This document shows positions 17,869-26,822 of a stretch of 64,000 nt of DNA, piece by piece; position 1 is the first letter of the stretch, and each line of letters opens with the position of its first letter. The stretch lies in the NCBI RefSeq assembly GCF_011405515.1, contig NZ_AP022671.1:3348001-3412000 (forward strand), written 5' to 3'. Both the position numbers and the translations under genes were made by a program. The DNA is from Nitrospira sp. KM1 (GTDB lineage: Bacteria > Nitrospirota > Nitrospiria > Nitrospirales > Nitrospiraceae). Below the pieces are notes generated by a model that saw only the letters and a program-made list of their open reading frames with translations, ran no database searches and was not told the origin of the DNA.

Positions 17869-18297
17869 TTACTTATATCTGCCCAATCCCTCATGGATGC
17901 GCCGGATCCGCTGCGCCAATTCTTCCCCTCTGACTGCGAGCGGGTCATGAGGAACGCGCCAAACGGGATCGAGAGGCGCAGGGTCTTCGGCAAGCCGGGG
18001 AATGAGGTGCCAGTGGATATGCGGAAGCTGGTTGCCGAGGAGTTCGTAGTTGATCTTGTTCGCCTCGAAGGTATGGGCCAGGGATTTGGCGACGAGACTC
18101 ACCTCCTCCATCAATTGAATGCGCTCGGTCGGAGCCAGGTGAAACAGTTCGGTCGCATGCCGCTTGAACACCACGACCGTCCATCCCTTGAAAAACTGAT
18201 CGTCGTGCAGATAGGCCCGGGAGAGGGCAAGGTCTGCGATCAGGTGGTCGGCACGGGGCCATGTGCCGACGCAGGCGGGACAGCCTGGTTCCGTCAT
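17869..18297 (-). CDS. HIT-family nucleotide hydrolase/transferase
   Basis: A 142-residue protein. The histidine triad reads LPHIHWHLIPR (HxHxH, the middle/last His catalytic). A CPAC motif near the N-terminus (GCPACVG) could bind zinc as in several bacterial HIT proteins. Members hydrolyse nucleoside phosphoramidates or dinucleotides such as Ap4A. The start at 18297 overlaps the upstream stop as ATGA, so it is translated as part of a two-gene unit with the exported protein before it. A longer frame (18318) has no better ribosome site. Confidence 0.87.
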   Translation of the reverse strand: MTEPGCPACVGTWPRADHLIADLALSRAYLHDDQFFKGWTVVVFKRHATELFHLAPTERIQLMEEVSLVAKSLAHTFEANKINYELLGNQLPHIHWHLIPRLAEDPAPLDPVWRVPHDPLAVRGEELAQRIRRIHEGLGRYK

Positions 18298-18938
18298 GGC
18301 TGCATGGCCTTCCGCCATTCCTCTTCCGTGATCACGCCCTTTTTGAGCAAGAGCTGAATGAGTTTCTCGGTCTGCCTGTCCGCAGGCACTCGCTGAGCGC
18401 CGAGAGAGTGCGACGGTGATCCCGGCTGTTTCGTTTCTGGCGGCGGGCGTTTCATGCCGTACACGCGAAAGGAGGGAGTGAACACCGCCAAGTAGTCTTT
18501 GTTCCGGATGCGTACGACGGCGGGTCGGCTTTCTGCTTGAGGGACCAGATCGGGGCTGGAGCCGCTGGGAATTCGAAAGTAAGGTTTCCCGTCGTCGGTT
18601 TCGCCGTCCTGACCGAGAATGTCGAAGCGGCTGAGAATCGGCTCGCTCTTGAGAGGTTCCCGTTCTTCCCCCGCCAAATTGGTGATTTTCTCGAGTACGA
18701 CGATCAGAGAATCCGCGATAAGCGTATCAGGCGAATGATTGCGTACGCTGATGTCGTAGCGATATTCGCTGGTGAAATTGTCGCGCCCTTTGAGTGTGAC
18801 GATGGCAGAGGTCCGACCGGTCAAATCCGTCAATTGCTCGATGCCTGAAGCCGCAGCATCGGATGGCATGACGATGGGTGCGTAGGTTGTCAGGAAGAGA
18901 CAGATCAGAAGTCGGAACCACAATGCAGGACTGATCAT
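18294..18938 (-). CDS. Exported protein of unknown function with SHOCT-like tail
   Basis: A 214-residue protein. GAGG four bases upstream favours the ATG at 18938. The signal segment is ALWFRLLICLFLTTYAPIVM. The mature part is mostly beta (TSAIVTLKGRDNFTSEYRYD, HSPDTLIADSLIVVLEKITN), like an immunoglobulin-like or carbohydrate-binding fold. The tail LIQLLLKKGVITEEEWRKAM resembles the SHOCT oligomerisation motif. It overlaps the HIT gene by four bases. Function is not known, and a link to the HIT protein is only positional. Confidence 0.6.
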   Translation of the reverse strand: MISPALWFRLLICLFLTTYAPIVMPSDAAASGIEQLTDLTGRTSAIVTLKGRDNFTSEYRYDISVRNHSPDTLIADSLIVVLEKITNLAGEEREPLKSEPILSRFDILGQDGETDDGKPYFRIPSGSSPDLVPQAESRPAVVRIRNKDYLAVFTPSFRVYGMKRPPPETKQPGSPSHSLGAQRVPADRQTEKLIQLLLKKGVITEEEWRKAMQP

Positions 18939-19135
18939 GCAGCCTCGAGCAGGTTTCTGAACGGCCACGCGGAGCATATCAAAGATGTCTCAATTGATCG
19001 AGCGAATCCCGCCTCTCGGCTTGACACTCAGTTTGGCCCGACGATATTCTGCGCGACGCTTGCGAAGTTGCGAGCGCATTCGCCGTTTCGCCGGCGATGC
19101 CTGCTTTCTCCAGTCCGGAGTTCCACGTGCGATCC

Positions 19136-20002
19136 ATGACGACGACCGCGCAGTCCGCCTCCTTAGTGATTGCTCCCTCGCTGGTTTCACGATTGATGAA
19201 GTTGTACGACTATCCTCACCCAACGGAACGAGGGAAGACGATCCGAGGCTATGACCGTCCACATGCCGTACGCACGGCCAGGATGTGCGCGGCGGTGTCT
19301 TCGGCATTGGGCCACGGCCCCGAACGCGTGCGCCAATATCAGATTGCCTGTCTGCTGCATGACCTGGGCCGTGCCGGGTTGGATCGCCGACTCTTCGGAA
19401 AGATCTGGTCCTGGGCCAAATCCAATGGCATTCCGACGAGGCCGCGTGAATGGAGGGCCATACATCCGGAGACCACGTACGGGCGGGAGACCGAGGCTTT
19501 TGTCCGCCTGTATTCGGACGATTTGGCGTCGGTGGGAGTCGACATGACGCCCTGGGCCAGGGAACAAGTCGAAATGCGTCTGGGCTATGCGCGTCGGCTC
19601 GCAAGGCGCCTGCGGAGCGTGCGGCCGTCCATCAAGGCGATGGGCGTCCGATGGGAATCCTGGATGCAGCTGGTCATGCTCTATTACTATTACCCCGAGC
19701 GGCTCAAGGGAGCGAAGTCCTGGGTGCGGCAACTGGCGGAAGTGCTCGTGGCATGCGAACAGTTCGAGGCCTACAGTAACCAGCGCCGGGGCAGGGATTA
19801 CTATGTCAGAAACAAGGAAACGATCGTCGAAGCCTTCGCCTATCTGGAGCAACTTCGAAAGGAACGTATCCTCAGTTCGTCGGTGATGAACACGATGAAA
19901 CAACTCGCTGCCGGCGGGACATTCGACGACATCATTGCCGAGGCTCGCGGGCGCGGCTTGACGCCGGAAGAAAAGCGCCGGCTGCGGAACATGGATTGCT
20001 GA
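19136..20002 (+). CDS. HD-domain phosphohydrolase-like protein
   Basis: A 288-residue protein from the ATG at 19136 (19097 is an in-frame alternative; neither has a strong ribosome site). The metal-binding HD core is visible: RPHAVRTARMCAAV, then CLLHDLGRAGLDRRLFGK (the HD pair) and further IHPETTYGRE, an HPE-like motif reminiscent of HD-GYP proteins. The rest is helical (LGYARRLARRLRSV; LVMLYYYYPERL). The substrate may be a cyclic or other nucleotide, but no GYP motif is present. It is followed two bases later by yjbQ, so likely in one operon with yjbQ and htrA. Confidence 0.72.
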   Translation: MTTTAQSASLVIAPSLVSRLMKLYDYPHPTERGKTIRGYDRPHAVRTARMCAAVSSALGHGPERVRQYQIACLLHDLGRAGLDRRLFGKIWSWAKSNGIPTRPREWRAIHPETTYGRETEAFVRLYSDDLASVGVDMTPWAREQVEMRLGYARRLARRLRSVRPSIKAMGVRWESWMQLVMLYYYYPERLKGAKSWVRQLAEVLVACEQFEAYSNQRRGRDYYVRNKETIVEAFAYLEQLRKERILSSSVMNTMKQLAAGGTFDDIIAEARGRGLTPEEKRRLRNMDC

Positions 20003-20004
20003 AG

Positions 20005-20427
20005 ATGGCTGTCAGGACCGTGCCGTTTCAAGTCAGCATGCGGGGGGGGACGCAGATCGAAAACGTCACCAAACCCGTGCAGGACGCGTTGTCGGGAGCC
20101 GGGTTGACCGGCGGAATCGTGACCGTATTCGTCAAACACACCACGGCCTCAATGATGATCATCGAGGACGAACCTGGCATCAGGGCCGATACGAAGACAT
20201 TCTGGGATCGAACGGTACCGGCCGATCCTGCCTGGGAGCACAACCGGCGTAATGCCGGGGAAGATAACGGGCATAGCCATTTGCGCGGACAGTTGCAGGG
20301 ACCGTCAGTGACCATCCCCTTTGCGCAGGGTGCGCTGGTATTAGGGATTTGGCAGCAGATCGTCCTCGTGGATTTCGATACCCGCCCCCGCACTCGCGAA
20401 CTCATCATCCAAATCATGGGGGAATAG
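20005..20427 (+). CDS. yjbQ: YjbQ family protein (secondary thiamine-phosphate synthase-like)
   Basis: A 140-residue protein and full-length member of the UPF0047/YjbQ family. Characteristic text includes GIVTVFVKHTTASMMIIED, AWEHNRRNAGEDNGHSHLRG (conserved His/Glu cluster), VTIPFAQGALVLGIWQQI and LVDFDTRPRTRELIIQI. YjbQ proteins form trimers with a metal-like site; E. coli YjbQ has weak thiamine-phosphate synthase activity, but the true role is unsettled. The start ATG at 20005 lies two bases after the HD gene. The following htrA start is only five bases downstream, so the three are probably cotranscribed. Confidence 0.9.
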   Translation: MAVRTVPFQVSMRGGTQIENVTKPVQDALSGAGLTGGIVTVFVKHTTASMMIIEDEPGIRADTKTFWDRTVPADPAWEHNRRNAGEDNGHSHLRGQLQGPSVTIPFAQGALVLGIWQQIVLVDFDTRPRTRELIIQIMGE

Positions 20428-20432
20428 TTCCG

Positions 20433-21560
20433 GTGCATTCCGGCCTCTTCTCGAAAATTGCAGTCGTGGCGGCGGTCTGGCTTCTTCTCTCCGGGGTGAT
20501 CGCTTCGGCTGTCGAATGGGGAAAGCCGCTCGGGTCGGCGTACGACGGCGCCGAGGGAAAGCCCCGTCCCGTGATGCCGGGTCCGACCGAGTTATCGTCC
20601 GACGAACGGTCCACGATGGCGGTTTTCGAGCGGGCGACCAAGTCCGTCGTCTTCATTTCGAATACGGCCATCCAGCGTGATTTCTGGTCGTTCGATACGA
20701 TGGAGGTTCCCCAGGGGTCCGGATCAGGATTCGTCTGGAACAAGCAAGGGCACATTGTCACCAATTTTCACGTCATTTATGGCGCGCACTCGATCAAAGT
20801 CACGTTGGGAGACCGCAGCGAACACCAGGCGAAGGTCGTCGGGGCGGATCCGGACCATGATCTGGCCGTTCTGCAAATTCAGCTCGCAGACGGTCCGCTT
20901 GAGCCGCTGGCGGTGGGCGCCTCAAACGACCTGCGCGTCGGGCAAAAGGTCTTGGCCATCGGGAATCCGTTCGGATTGGACCACACGCTGACAACCGGGG
21001 TCGTCAGCGCCCTGGGGCGTACGATCAAATCGTTGTCCAACCGGACAATCGAAGGGGTCATCCAGACCGATGCGGCGATCAACCCCGGCAATTCCGGCGG
21101 TCCGTTACTCGACAGCAGCGGACGTTTGATCGGCGTCAACACGCAAATTGTGAGTCCGAGCGGCGCCTATGCCGGCATCGGATTCGCCGTCCCGGTGGAC
21201 ACCGTGAACCGCATCGTGCCGGAGTTGATCAAACACGGAAAGCTGATCCGCCCGGGGCTGGGGGTGTCGCTCGTGCCGGATGCGATGGCGAAACGCTGGG
21301 GAGTGAAGGGGTTGATCATCGGCAAGGTGTGGCGGGGCGGGTCGGCAGAGAAGGCCGGACTTCAAGGCGCGCGAGAAACTTCGCCCGGGCGGGTGGAGCT
21401 CGGCGACATCATCACTTCCGTGGATGGGAAGCCGGTCTCGACGGTCGACGACCTTATGGATGTATTAGAAACCCGAAAAGTCGGCGACCGTGTGACTGTG
21501 GAAATCGTGCGGGCAAACCGTAAACAGCAGGTTTCGGTCAGTCTCCAGGCCGTGAATTGA
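20433..21560 (+). CDS. HtrA/DegP-type serine protease with one PDZ domain
   Basis: A 375-residue protein. The GTG start at 20433 has GGGGGA about nine bases upstream; earlier in-frame starts lie inside yjbQ. An N-terminal signal or anchor segment (IAVVAAVWLLLSGVIASAV) is followed by the trypsin-like domain. The triad is His in TNFHVIYGAH, Asp in DHDLAVLQI and Ser in NPGNSGGPLLDS. One PDZ domain covers about residues 270-370 (LGVSLVPD, ELGDIITSVDGKPVSTVDDL). It works in the periplasm on misfolded proteins. The next gene begins the proteasome cluster 64 bases later, after its own ribosome site. Confidence 0.92.
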   Translation: MHSGLFSKIAVVAAVWLLLSGVIASAVEWGKPLGSAYDGAEGKPRPVMPGPTELSSDERSTMAVFERATKSVVFISNTAIQRDFWSFDTMEVPQGSGSGFVWNKQGHIVTNFHVIYGAHSIKVTLGDRSEHQAKVVGADPDHDLAVLQIQLADGPLEPLAVGASNDLRVGQKVLAIGNPFGLDHTLTTGVVSALGRTIKSLSNRTIEGVIQTDAAINPGNSGGPLLDSSGRLIGVNTQIVSPSGAYAGIGFAVPVDTVNRIVPELIKHGKLIRPGLGVSLVPDAMAKRWGVKGLIIGKVWRGGSAEKAGLQGARETSPGRVELGDIITSVDGKPVSTVDDLMDVLETRKVGDRVTVEIVRANRKQQVSVSLQAVN

Positions 21561-21624
21561 GTGGCGGCATTCTCAAACACCTCTATGGTAGGATCAGTGA
21601 TCCGATTGGCTTTGGAGGAACCGA

Positions 21625-23388
21625 ATGAGTGACCGCCGGTCGCCTGATTCAGGCTTTGAACAGTCCAGAAACAAGAGAAATGATCCCGCAGGGAAAACGC
21701 CTGCCGAGACGGATCCCTTGGAACTGATCGAGGAGTGTCTGGCATTGTTTCCCGATGCCGATCCCCGGCAGAAGCTGCTCTACAAGATCCGCCATGCGAT
21801 TATGCAGGCCCAGGCCACGACCCAGCAGCGGGAAATCGAATTCAAGAAATCGAGCGATGTGATCGCGAAGCTGACGGCTCCGGCCAATCGCATCGGCACC
21901 CTGCTCGATCTGCCCGGCGAAGGCCTGGCCCGCATCGTGGTCGGTGGAGCTGAATATTATGCCAACGTGGATCCCCGCGTTTCAGCGACAGATCTCAAAA
22001 TCGGCGCACAGATCCTCGTCAATGAGGCCTATGCCGTCATCAAAACCCTCGGGTATGATCGGAACGGTCCGATCCTGAAATTGGCGGAAGCGTTGGCCGA
22101 CGGGCGGCTGCGCTTCGAGCAGGAGATGGGCAGACAATCACTCATCCTGCAACGGTCCAGCGATCTCGTCGGTGTGGATCTCAAGGCGGGAGACGAAGTG
22201 CGAATCGATCCGAGTTATCGGATCGCCATTGAGAGGCTCGAAGACCGGAAGGCTCAGGACCATCTGCTCGATGAGACGCCGAACGTCACGTGGGAACAGA
22301 TCGGCGGACAGCATGAGGCGATCGCAGCCATTAGAAAGGCGATCGAATACCCGTTGCTTCACGCCGAGACATTCGAAAAATTCAAGTTCTCGCAACCCAA
22401 GGGGTTTCTACTCTATGGGCCTCCCGGCTGCGGGAAAACGCTGATCGGGCAAGCGGCTGCGAGCAGCTTGTCCAAGCTGGTCGGGGAAACCAAAGTGGCG
22501 GAGACGGAAGCGGACCGAGCCAAGAGGCCTCCGGTCACCGGCGGCGCCTTCTTGCACATCAAGGGGCCGGAAATACTGAATATGTGGTTGGGAGAGTCTG
22601 AGCGAATGGTGCGCGACCTGTTCGCTCAAGCGCGAGCCAGGCGGAAAGAAGGGGCGCTGCCGTTTATCTTCATCGACGAGGCGGAGTCCATACTGGGCAC
22701 GAGGCGGGCCATGCGGTCCTTCAACATTTCCAATACGCTGGTCCCCATGTTCTGCAGCGAGATGGACGGGATCGAATCCTTGCGCGACGTCGTGATCATT
22801 CTGGCTTCCAACCGGCCGGATCTGATCGACCCGGCCGTGCTGCGTCCGGGCCGTATCGACCGGAAGATCAAAGTGAGCCGTCCCGATCGTCGGTCGGCCG
22901 CGGAGATTGTGAAGGTGTACCTGACCGAGGATCTCCCCCTGGATGATGCCCTTCTTGCGGAGCATCATGGCAACAAGCAGGCGGCGCTGGCCGGACTTGT
23001 GGAGCAGGTGCTCGACGCGATCTTCAAAAAAACCGATGATGCCAGGCTGTTATCCATTCGTTTGCGAAGCGGCCAGAACAAGGTGCTCTACCGGGGAGAT
23101 CTGCTGAGCGGAGCGATTCTGTCTTCGATCGTGCAGCGCGGAAAGGAAAAGGCGATCGAACGGAGCATTCGTCCTGATGCCCCAACGGACGGGCCGGCTG
23201 GTCTGGCGGTTCAGGACCTCCTGACCGCCGTGAGCGAGGAATTTCGCGAAGGGGAAGTGTTGCCGCCCGATGACGCCGCGGAAGAATGGCTGAAGCTGCT
23301 CGATCACCACCCGGAGCAAATCGTCGGGATCTCATCCTTCCGTCGAGGAAGGAAGACCGAGGAACGGTTGGTCAACCAGATTATCTAG
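21625..23388 (+). CDS. arc: Proteasome-associated AAA+ ATPase (ARC/Mpa)
   Basis: A 587-residue protein. GGAGGA precedes the ATG. An N-terminal region and OB-fold part (about residues 60-210; RIGTLLDLPGEGLARIVVGG) leads to the AAA+ domain. Walker A is LLYGPPGCGKTL near 265, the pore-side stretch is KGPEILNMWLGESERMVRDL, Walker B is FIFIDEAESILG near 347, and arginine-finger region LRPGRIDRKIKV follows. It unfolds tagged substrates into the 20S core. The family's usual GQYL end that docks into the 20S is absent: this protein ends in ERLVNQII. The dop gene starts within three bases, so the cluster is one operon. Confidence 0.92.
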   Translation: MSDRRSPDSGFEQSRNKRNDPAGKTPAETDPLELIEECLALFPDADPRQKLLYKIRHAIMQAQATTQQREIEFKKSSDVIAKLTAPANRIGTLLDLPGEGLARIVVGGAEYYANVDPRVSATDLKIGAQILVNEAYAVIKTLGYDRNGPILKLAEALADGRLRFEQEMGRQSLILQRSSDLVGVDLKAGDEVRIDPSYRIAIERLEDRKAQDHLLDETPNVTWEQIGGQHEAIAAIRKAIEYPLLHAETFEKFKFSQPKGFLLYGPPGCGKTLIGQAAASSLSKLVGETKVAETEADRAKRPPVTGGAFLHIKGPEILNMWLGESERMVRDLFAQARARRKEGALPFIFIDEAESILGTRRAMRSFNISNTLVPMFCSEMDGIESLRDVVIILASNRPDLIDPAVLRPGRIDRKIKVSRPDRRSAAEIVKVYLTEDLPLDDALLAEHHGNKQAALAGLVEQVLDAIFKKTDDARLLSIRLRSGQNKVLYRGDLLSGAILSSIVQRGKEKAIERSIRPDAPTDGPAGLAVQDLLTAVSEEFREGEVLPPDDAAEEWLKLLDHHPEQIVGISSFRRGRKTEERLVNQII

Positions 23389-23390
23389 TG

Positions 23391-24911
23391 ATGGCCCTCT
23401 TCGGGATCGAAACTGAGTACGGAATCACGAGGACAGACCTGGACCAGGTCGACCCGGTCGTTGAATCAATGGAATTGGTCCGTGCGCATCTGACCGCCTC
23501 GTTTGAGCGGCGGTGGGACTATGGAGGAGAAGATCCTCACGAAGATGCGCGCGGGTTTCGAGTCTCGGGACTACAGCAGGATCAGGAAGAAGACGAATTT
23601 GCCAAGGTTGACGCCCATCGCCCATTTTCTTTTCACGAGATGAAGAGCGACCTCGTGTTGCCGAACGGGGCTCGCTTCTACAACGACCACACACATCCAG
23701 AGTATTCCACTCCGGAATGCCGGACGCTCAAAGATCTGCTATCGCAGGACCGGGCGGGGGAGCGCATCGTTCAGCGCGCCGCGCAGCGGCGCAATCAGAT
23801 GCTGGGCGGTGAATATGTGCAACTCTACAAGAACAACACCGACTTCCACGGTCACAGCTACGGTTGCCACGATAATTATCTGGTGCCGCGCGCCGTGCCG
23901 TTTGCGGACCTGGTGTCTGGACTGCTCCCGTTTCTCGCCAGCCGGCAGATCATGGCCGGCGCCGGGAAGATGGGCTCTGAAGCGCAGGAGTCCGGGTTCG
24001 TTCCGGGTGCCTATCAACTGTCGCAGCGCGCGGATTTCATGGAAACGGAGTTGAGCGTCGATACGATGCACAACAGGCCCATCCTCAACACACGCGACGA
24101 ACCTCACGCTGATAAGAACAAATATCGCCGGCTCCACCTGATCATCGGCGATGCCAACATGTGCGAATATGCGACCGCCCTGAAAATCGGCACGACTCAG
24201 CTGGTCCTCGATCTTATCGAACGGGGGCTCGCTCCGGATCTCGAATTGGAACAGCCGGTGACTGCCGTGAAAGAATTGTCGCGAGATGTCGACTTCCAAA
24301 GGACGGTTCGGCTGAAGAACGGTCGAACCATCTCAGGGCTGGATATTCAGGAACAGTATCTTGTATCCGCGGAACAGTCACTTGGCGGACGGGATCAGGA
24401 GTCCGATTGGGTGTTGAAGGAATGGGCGGACACGCTTCGGTTGTTGAGCGGAGACCGGCGACAATTGGTAGGCAAACTCGACTGGATCACGAAACTCTGG
24501 TTGTTGGAAACCTTCGTAAAGGAGGAAGGGGTCGGATGGGACGATCCCTGGCTCGCGAGTTTGGACCTGGAATATCACAACGTGAATCCTGAACGCGGAC
24601 TTTATCTCGGACTTGAGGCGGAGGGTAAGGCATGGCGTCTGACGACTGAACGCGACGTGGAAACGGCCTTGATCGCCGGTCCGCAGGACACGCGGGGAGG
24701 ATTGAGGGGCTTGTGTATCCGCCGGTTTCCGGATCACATTAAGGGTATGCAGTGGGAGCGTATCCAGTTTACGGGGGGCATGCGGTCAAAGTCCCTTGAG
24801 ATGAGCAATCTGTTCGATCCCGCCGCCGTCAAGGCCTGCACGGAAATCTTTGGACAGGCTTCTACTCCGACGGAGGCGCTCGGGTTATGGCATGCAAGGA
24901 AGGACATGTAG
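23391..24911 (+). CDS. dop: Deamidase/depupylase of Pup/UBact (Dop)
   Basis: A 506-residue carboxylate-amine-ligase-fold enzyme that converts the tag's C-terminal Gln to Glu and removes tags from substrates. The N-terminus MALFGIETEYGITR is the diagnostic ATP/Mg-binding opening. The Dop-specific loop is present (roughly RVSGLQQDQEEDEFAKVDAH), separating it from PafA. The catalytic region is YNDHTHPEYSTPECR. Further family text includes NTRDEPHADKNKYRRLHLI and LKIGTTQLVLDLIE. The ATG at 23391 lies two bases after the arc stop; GTG at 23388 is an alternative. The tag gene follows immediately, as in other Pup loci. Confidence 0.92.
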   Translation: MALFGIETEYGITRTDLDQVDPVVESMELVRAHLTASFERRWDYGGEDPHEDARGFRVSGLQQDQEEDEFAKVDAHRPFSFHEMKSDLVLPNGARFYNDHTHPEYSTPECRTLKDLLSQDRAGERIVQRAAQRRNQMLGGEYVQLYKNNTDFHGHSYGCHDNYLVPRAVPFADLVSGLLPFLASRQIMAGAGKMGSEAQESGFVPGAYQLSQRADFMETELSVDTMHNRPILNTRDEPHADKNKYRRLHLIIGDANMCEYATALKIGTTQLVLDLIERGLAPDLELEQPVTAVKELSRDVDFQRTVRLKNGRTISGLDIQEQYLVSAEQSLGGRDQESDWVLKEWADTLRLLSGDRRQLVGKLDWITKLWLLETFVKEEGVGWDDPWLASLDLEYHNVNPERGLYLGLEAEGKAWRLTTERDVETALIAGPQDTRGGLRGLCIRRFPDHIKGMQWERIQFTGGMRSKSLEMSNLFDPAAVKACTEIFGQASTPTEALGLWHARKDM

Positions 24912-24913
24912 AT

Positions 24914-25108
24914 ATGCAATACAGTAGGATGCCGGAACGACGGGAACGACCTGTGGACCCGATGCCGAAGTCCCCTGCTCCGTCCGATGAGGGCGGCGGG
25001 CCGCGAAGGCCAGAGACAGGGTCTCCGGATAAGGACAATCTGATGAAACGCATGCGCAAAGTAGACCCTAAGCAGGCGGAGCGCTACCGGCAGAGGACGG
25101 GTCAATAG
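24914..25108 (+). CDS. ubact: Pup-like protein tag (UBact type)
   Basis: A 64-residue, highly charged, disordered protein ending in RYRQRTGQ. The C-terminal Gln requires deamidation by Dop before ligation by PafA. AGGAAGGA at 24897-24904 supports the ATG at 24914; MPERRERP at 24929 is a possible shorter start. The text (RPVDPMPKSP, GGGPRRPETGSPDKDN, LMKRMRKVDPKQAERY) matches the UBact branch reported from Nitrospirota and other Gram-negative phyla better than actinobacterial Pup, which ends GGQ/GGE. It lies between dop and the 20S genes, exactly where the tag is expected. Confidence 0.93.
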   Translation: MQYSRMPERRERPVDPMPKSPAPSDEGGGPRRPETGSPDKDNLMKRMRKVDPKQAERYRQRTGQ

Positions 25109-25162
25109 TCAGGACCGGCTAAAGATGCGGGCGGGAGGTCCGTCCGGTGAAACGAGGGCACG

Positions 25163-25939
25163 ATGGGCATGCAGGGAGATTTCTACCAACTCTTGCGCGA
25201 GCAGGGATATCAATTTGGAACACCGGCGGTGGCGGGCGATACGCTGGATATTCCCACGGCGACGACCATTCTGTCATTCAAGTATCGCGACGGCGTGCTG
25301 GTGGCGGGAGATCGACGGGCGACAGCCGGAAACATGGTGATGTACGACCGGACGGACAAAGTCCTGGAGATCGACCGGTACTGCGTGATGGCGATCGCGG
25401 GTGTCCCGGCGACGGCGTACGAGATGGCCCGCATTCTGGAACATTCATTCAAGTACTATCGCCGGACGCAATTACAAGAATTGAGCTTTGAAGGGAAGCT
25501 GCGCGCGTTGTCGAAACTGCTCAAAGACAATGTGCCGGCCGCGCTCGCCGGGACCGGTGCTGTTGCGCCGATTTTTGCCGGATATGATCACGAGCAGGGA
25601 GTGGCCAAAACGTATTTCTATGACATCCTGGGCGCTGAATTCGAAGGTGTGGAATATGCGGTGTCCGGTTCCGGTTCCCCGACCATTCGAGGGATTCTGC
25701 ATTACCTCAATACCTGGGGAGAACAGCCGCTCAGCGGGATGCCCGAGGAACAGGCCATGGTACAGGCGCTGCGCCTGCTGACGAGCGCTGCGGAATTCGA
25801 TTCCGCGACCGGAGGCGTCAACCGAGATGCCAATTTATATCCCGTGATCAAGGTGATTACGCGCGAAGGAGTCCGCACGATTCCCGATGCGCAATTGAAG
25901 ATTCGGTTCGATGCGAACGTCGCTCGTGCAGTCTCATGA
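25163..25939 (+). CDS. prcB: 20S proteasome beta subunit
   Basis: A 258-residue N-terminal-nucleophile hydrolase. A propeptide of 33 residues is predicted to be cleaved before Thr34 in IPTATTILSF, freeing the catalytic Thr1. The mature numbering gives Asp17 in VAGDRRATAGN and Lys33 in YDRTDKVLEID, the expected active-site set. The C-terminal half has VSGSGSPTIRGILHY. Fourteen such subunits form the two inner rings of the core. The gene is preceded by the tag gene and followed by the alpha subunit, and is probably cotranscribed with both. Confidence 0.93.
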   Translation: MGMQGDFYQLLREQGYQFGTPAVAGDTLDIPTATTILSFKYRDGVLVAGDRRATAGNMVMYDRTDKVLEIDRYCVMAIAGVPATAYEMARILEHSFKYYRRTQLQELSFEGKLRALSKLLKDNVPAALAGTGAVAPIFAGYDHEQGVAKTYFYDILGAEFEGVEYAVSGSGSPTIRGILHYLNTWGEQPLSGMPEEQAMVQALRLLTSAAEFDSATGGVNRDANLYPVIKVITREGVRTIPDAQLKIRFDANVARAVS

Positions 25940-25978
25940 CGGGTGTCCGATATCGGAATTCACAGCGAGGGTTGCGAC

Positions 25979-26818
25979 ATGTATGAAGAGCCATATCGGT
26001 GGGTCGAAGCTGTCGGGAATCGGCGCCACTATCTCGATGAGCAGTTCAAACAGGGCAGTCCGGTCGTCGCGCTGACGTACGAGTCGGGCATCCTGCTGCT
26101 GACGGTGAGCAAGGGCACGCCGAAGTTGTACGAGATCTACGACCGGCTGGCGCTCGGCGGCATGGGGCATCCGGCTGATTTGGAAAAATTGCGGTTCAGT
26201 CTCCTGGAGATGGCGCACGTCGAAGGATTTAACCGGTCTCCATCGGATGTGACCGGCGGCCGGATGGTCAAGTACGGCATTGCCCCCGTCATCAAACAGG
26301 CCTTCGAGGAAGTCTTCAAGGCCCCCTTTATCGTGAAAATCCTCCTGGCAGAATTGGGACAGAAGTCCGGCAGAGACGCGTTTTTGGTCATCAACTATGA
26401 TGGGACCTTCGAGGAAGGAAGCCGTTTCGGAGTGCTCGCAGCCACCTCTGCGGTCGAGCGACAGATGCTCGACTATCTCCGCGTACAATCTGGAGCGTCG
26501 TCGACTGTGGCAGAAACGTCGTTGACGTTGGATGAAGCCTTTGGAGCGGCCCTGCGAGCCTGGGCAGTGGGTGATCAGGCGCAGCGGCAGGCTGCGGAGC
26601 AGGCTGATGGAGGAGACGAAAAAAAGGTCGAAGATCCCAAGTCTGCCGCATCCGATCACGCGGATCTCTATGCGTATCTTCGTGAGACCGTCGCAGAAAA
26701 GACCATTGAATGCGCCGTGCTCGACCGCCATCAACAGGGCTCATCCAAGTTTCGATCGTTGTCGGTCGACGAACTCGGGCGATTGCTGCCCCGAGATATC
26801 AGGCCTTCTCTAACCTGA
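25979..26818 (+). CDS. prcA: 20S proteasome alpha subunit
   Basis: A 279-residue protein. GAGGG seven bases upstream of the ATG at 25979 decides the start over the earlier GTG at 25943. It has the proteasome fold (VVALTYESGILLLTVSKGTPKLYEIYDRLALGGMG) without the catalytic Thr, and an acidic, variable C-terminal part (about residues 195-225, GGDEKKVEDPK) that is longer than usual. The outer alpha rings gate entry and bind the ARC/Mpa ATPase. It lies between prcB and pafA. The beta-before-alpha order is common in Pup loci. Confidence 0.9.
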   Translation: MYEEPYRWVEAVGNRRHYLDEQFKQGSPVVALTYESGILLLTVSKGTPKLYEIYDRLALGGMGHPADLEKLRFSLLEMAHVEGFNRSPSDVTGGRMVKYGIAPVIKQAFEEVFKAPFIVKILLAELGQKSGRDAFLVINYDGTFEEGSRFGVLAATSAVERQMLDYLRVQSGASSTVAETSLTLDEAFGAALRAWAVGDQAQRQAAEQADGGDEKKVEDPKSAASDHADLYAYLRETVAEKTIECAVLDRHQQGSSKFRSLSVDELGRLLPRDIRPSLT

Positions 26819-26822
26819 CGCC

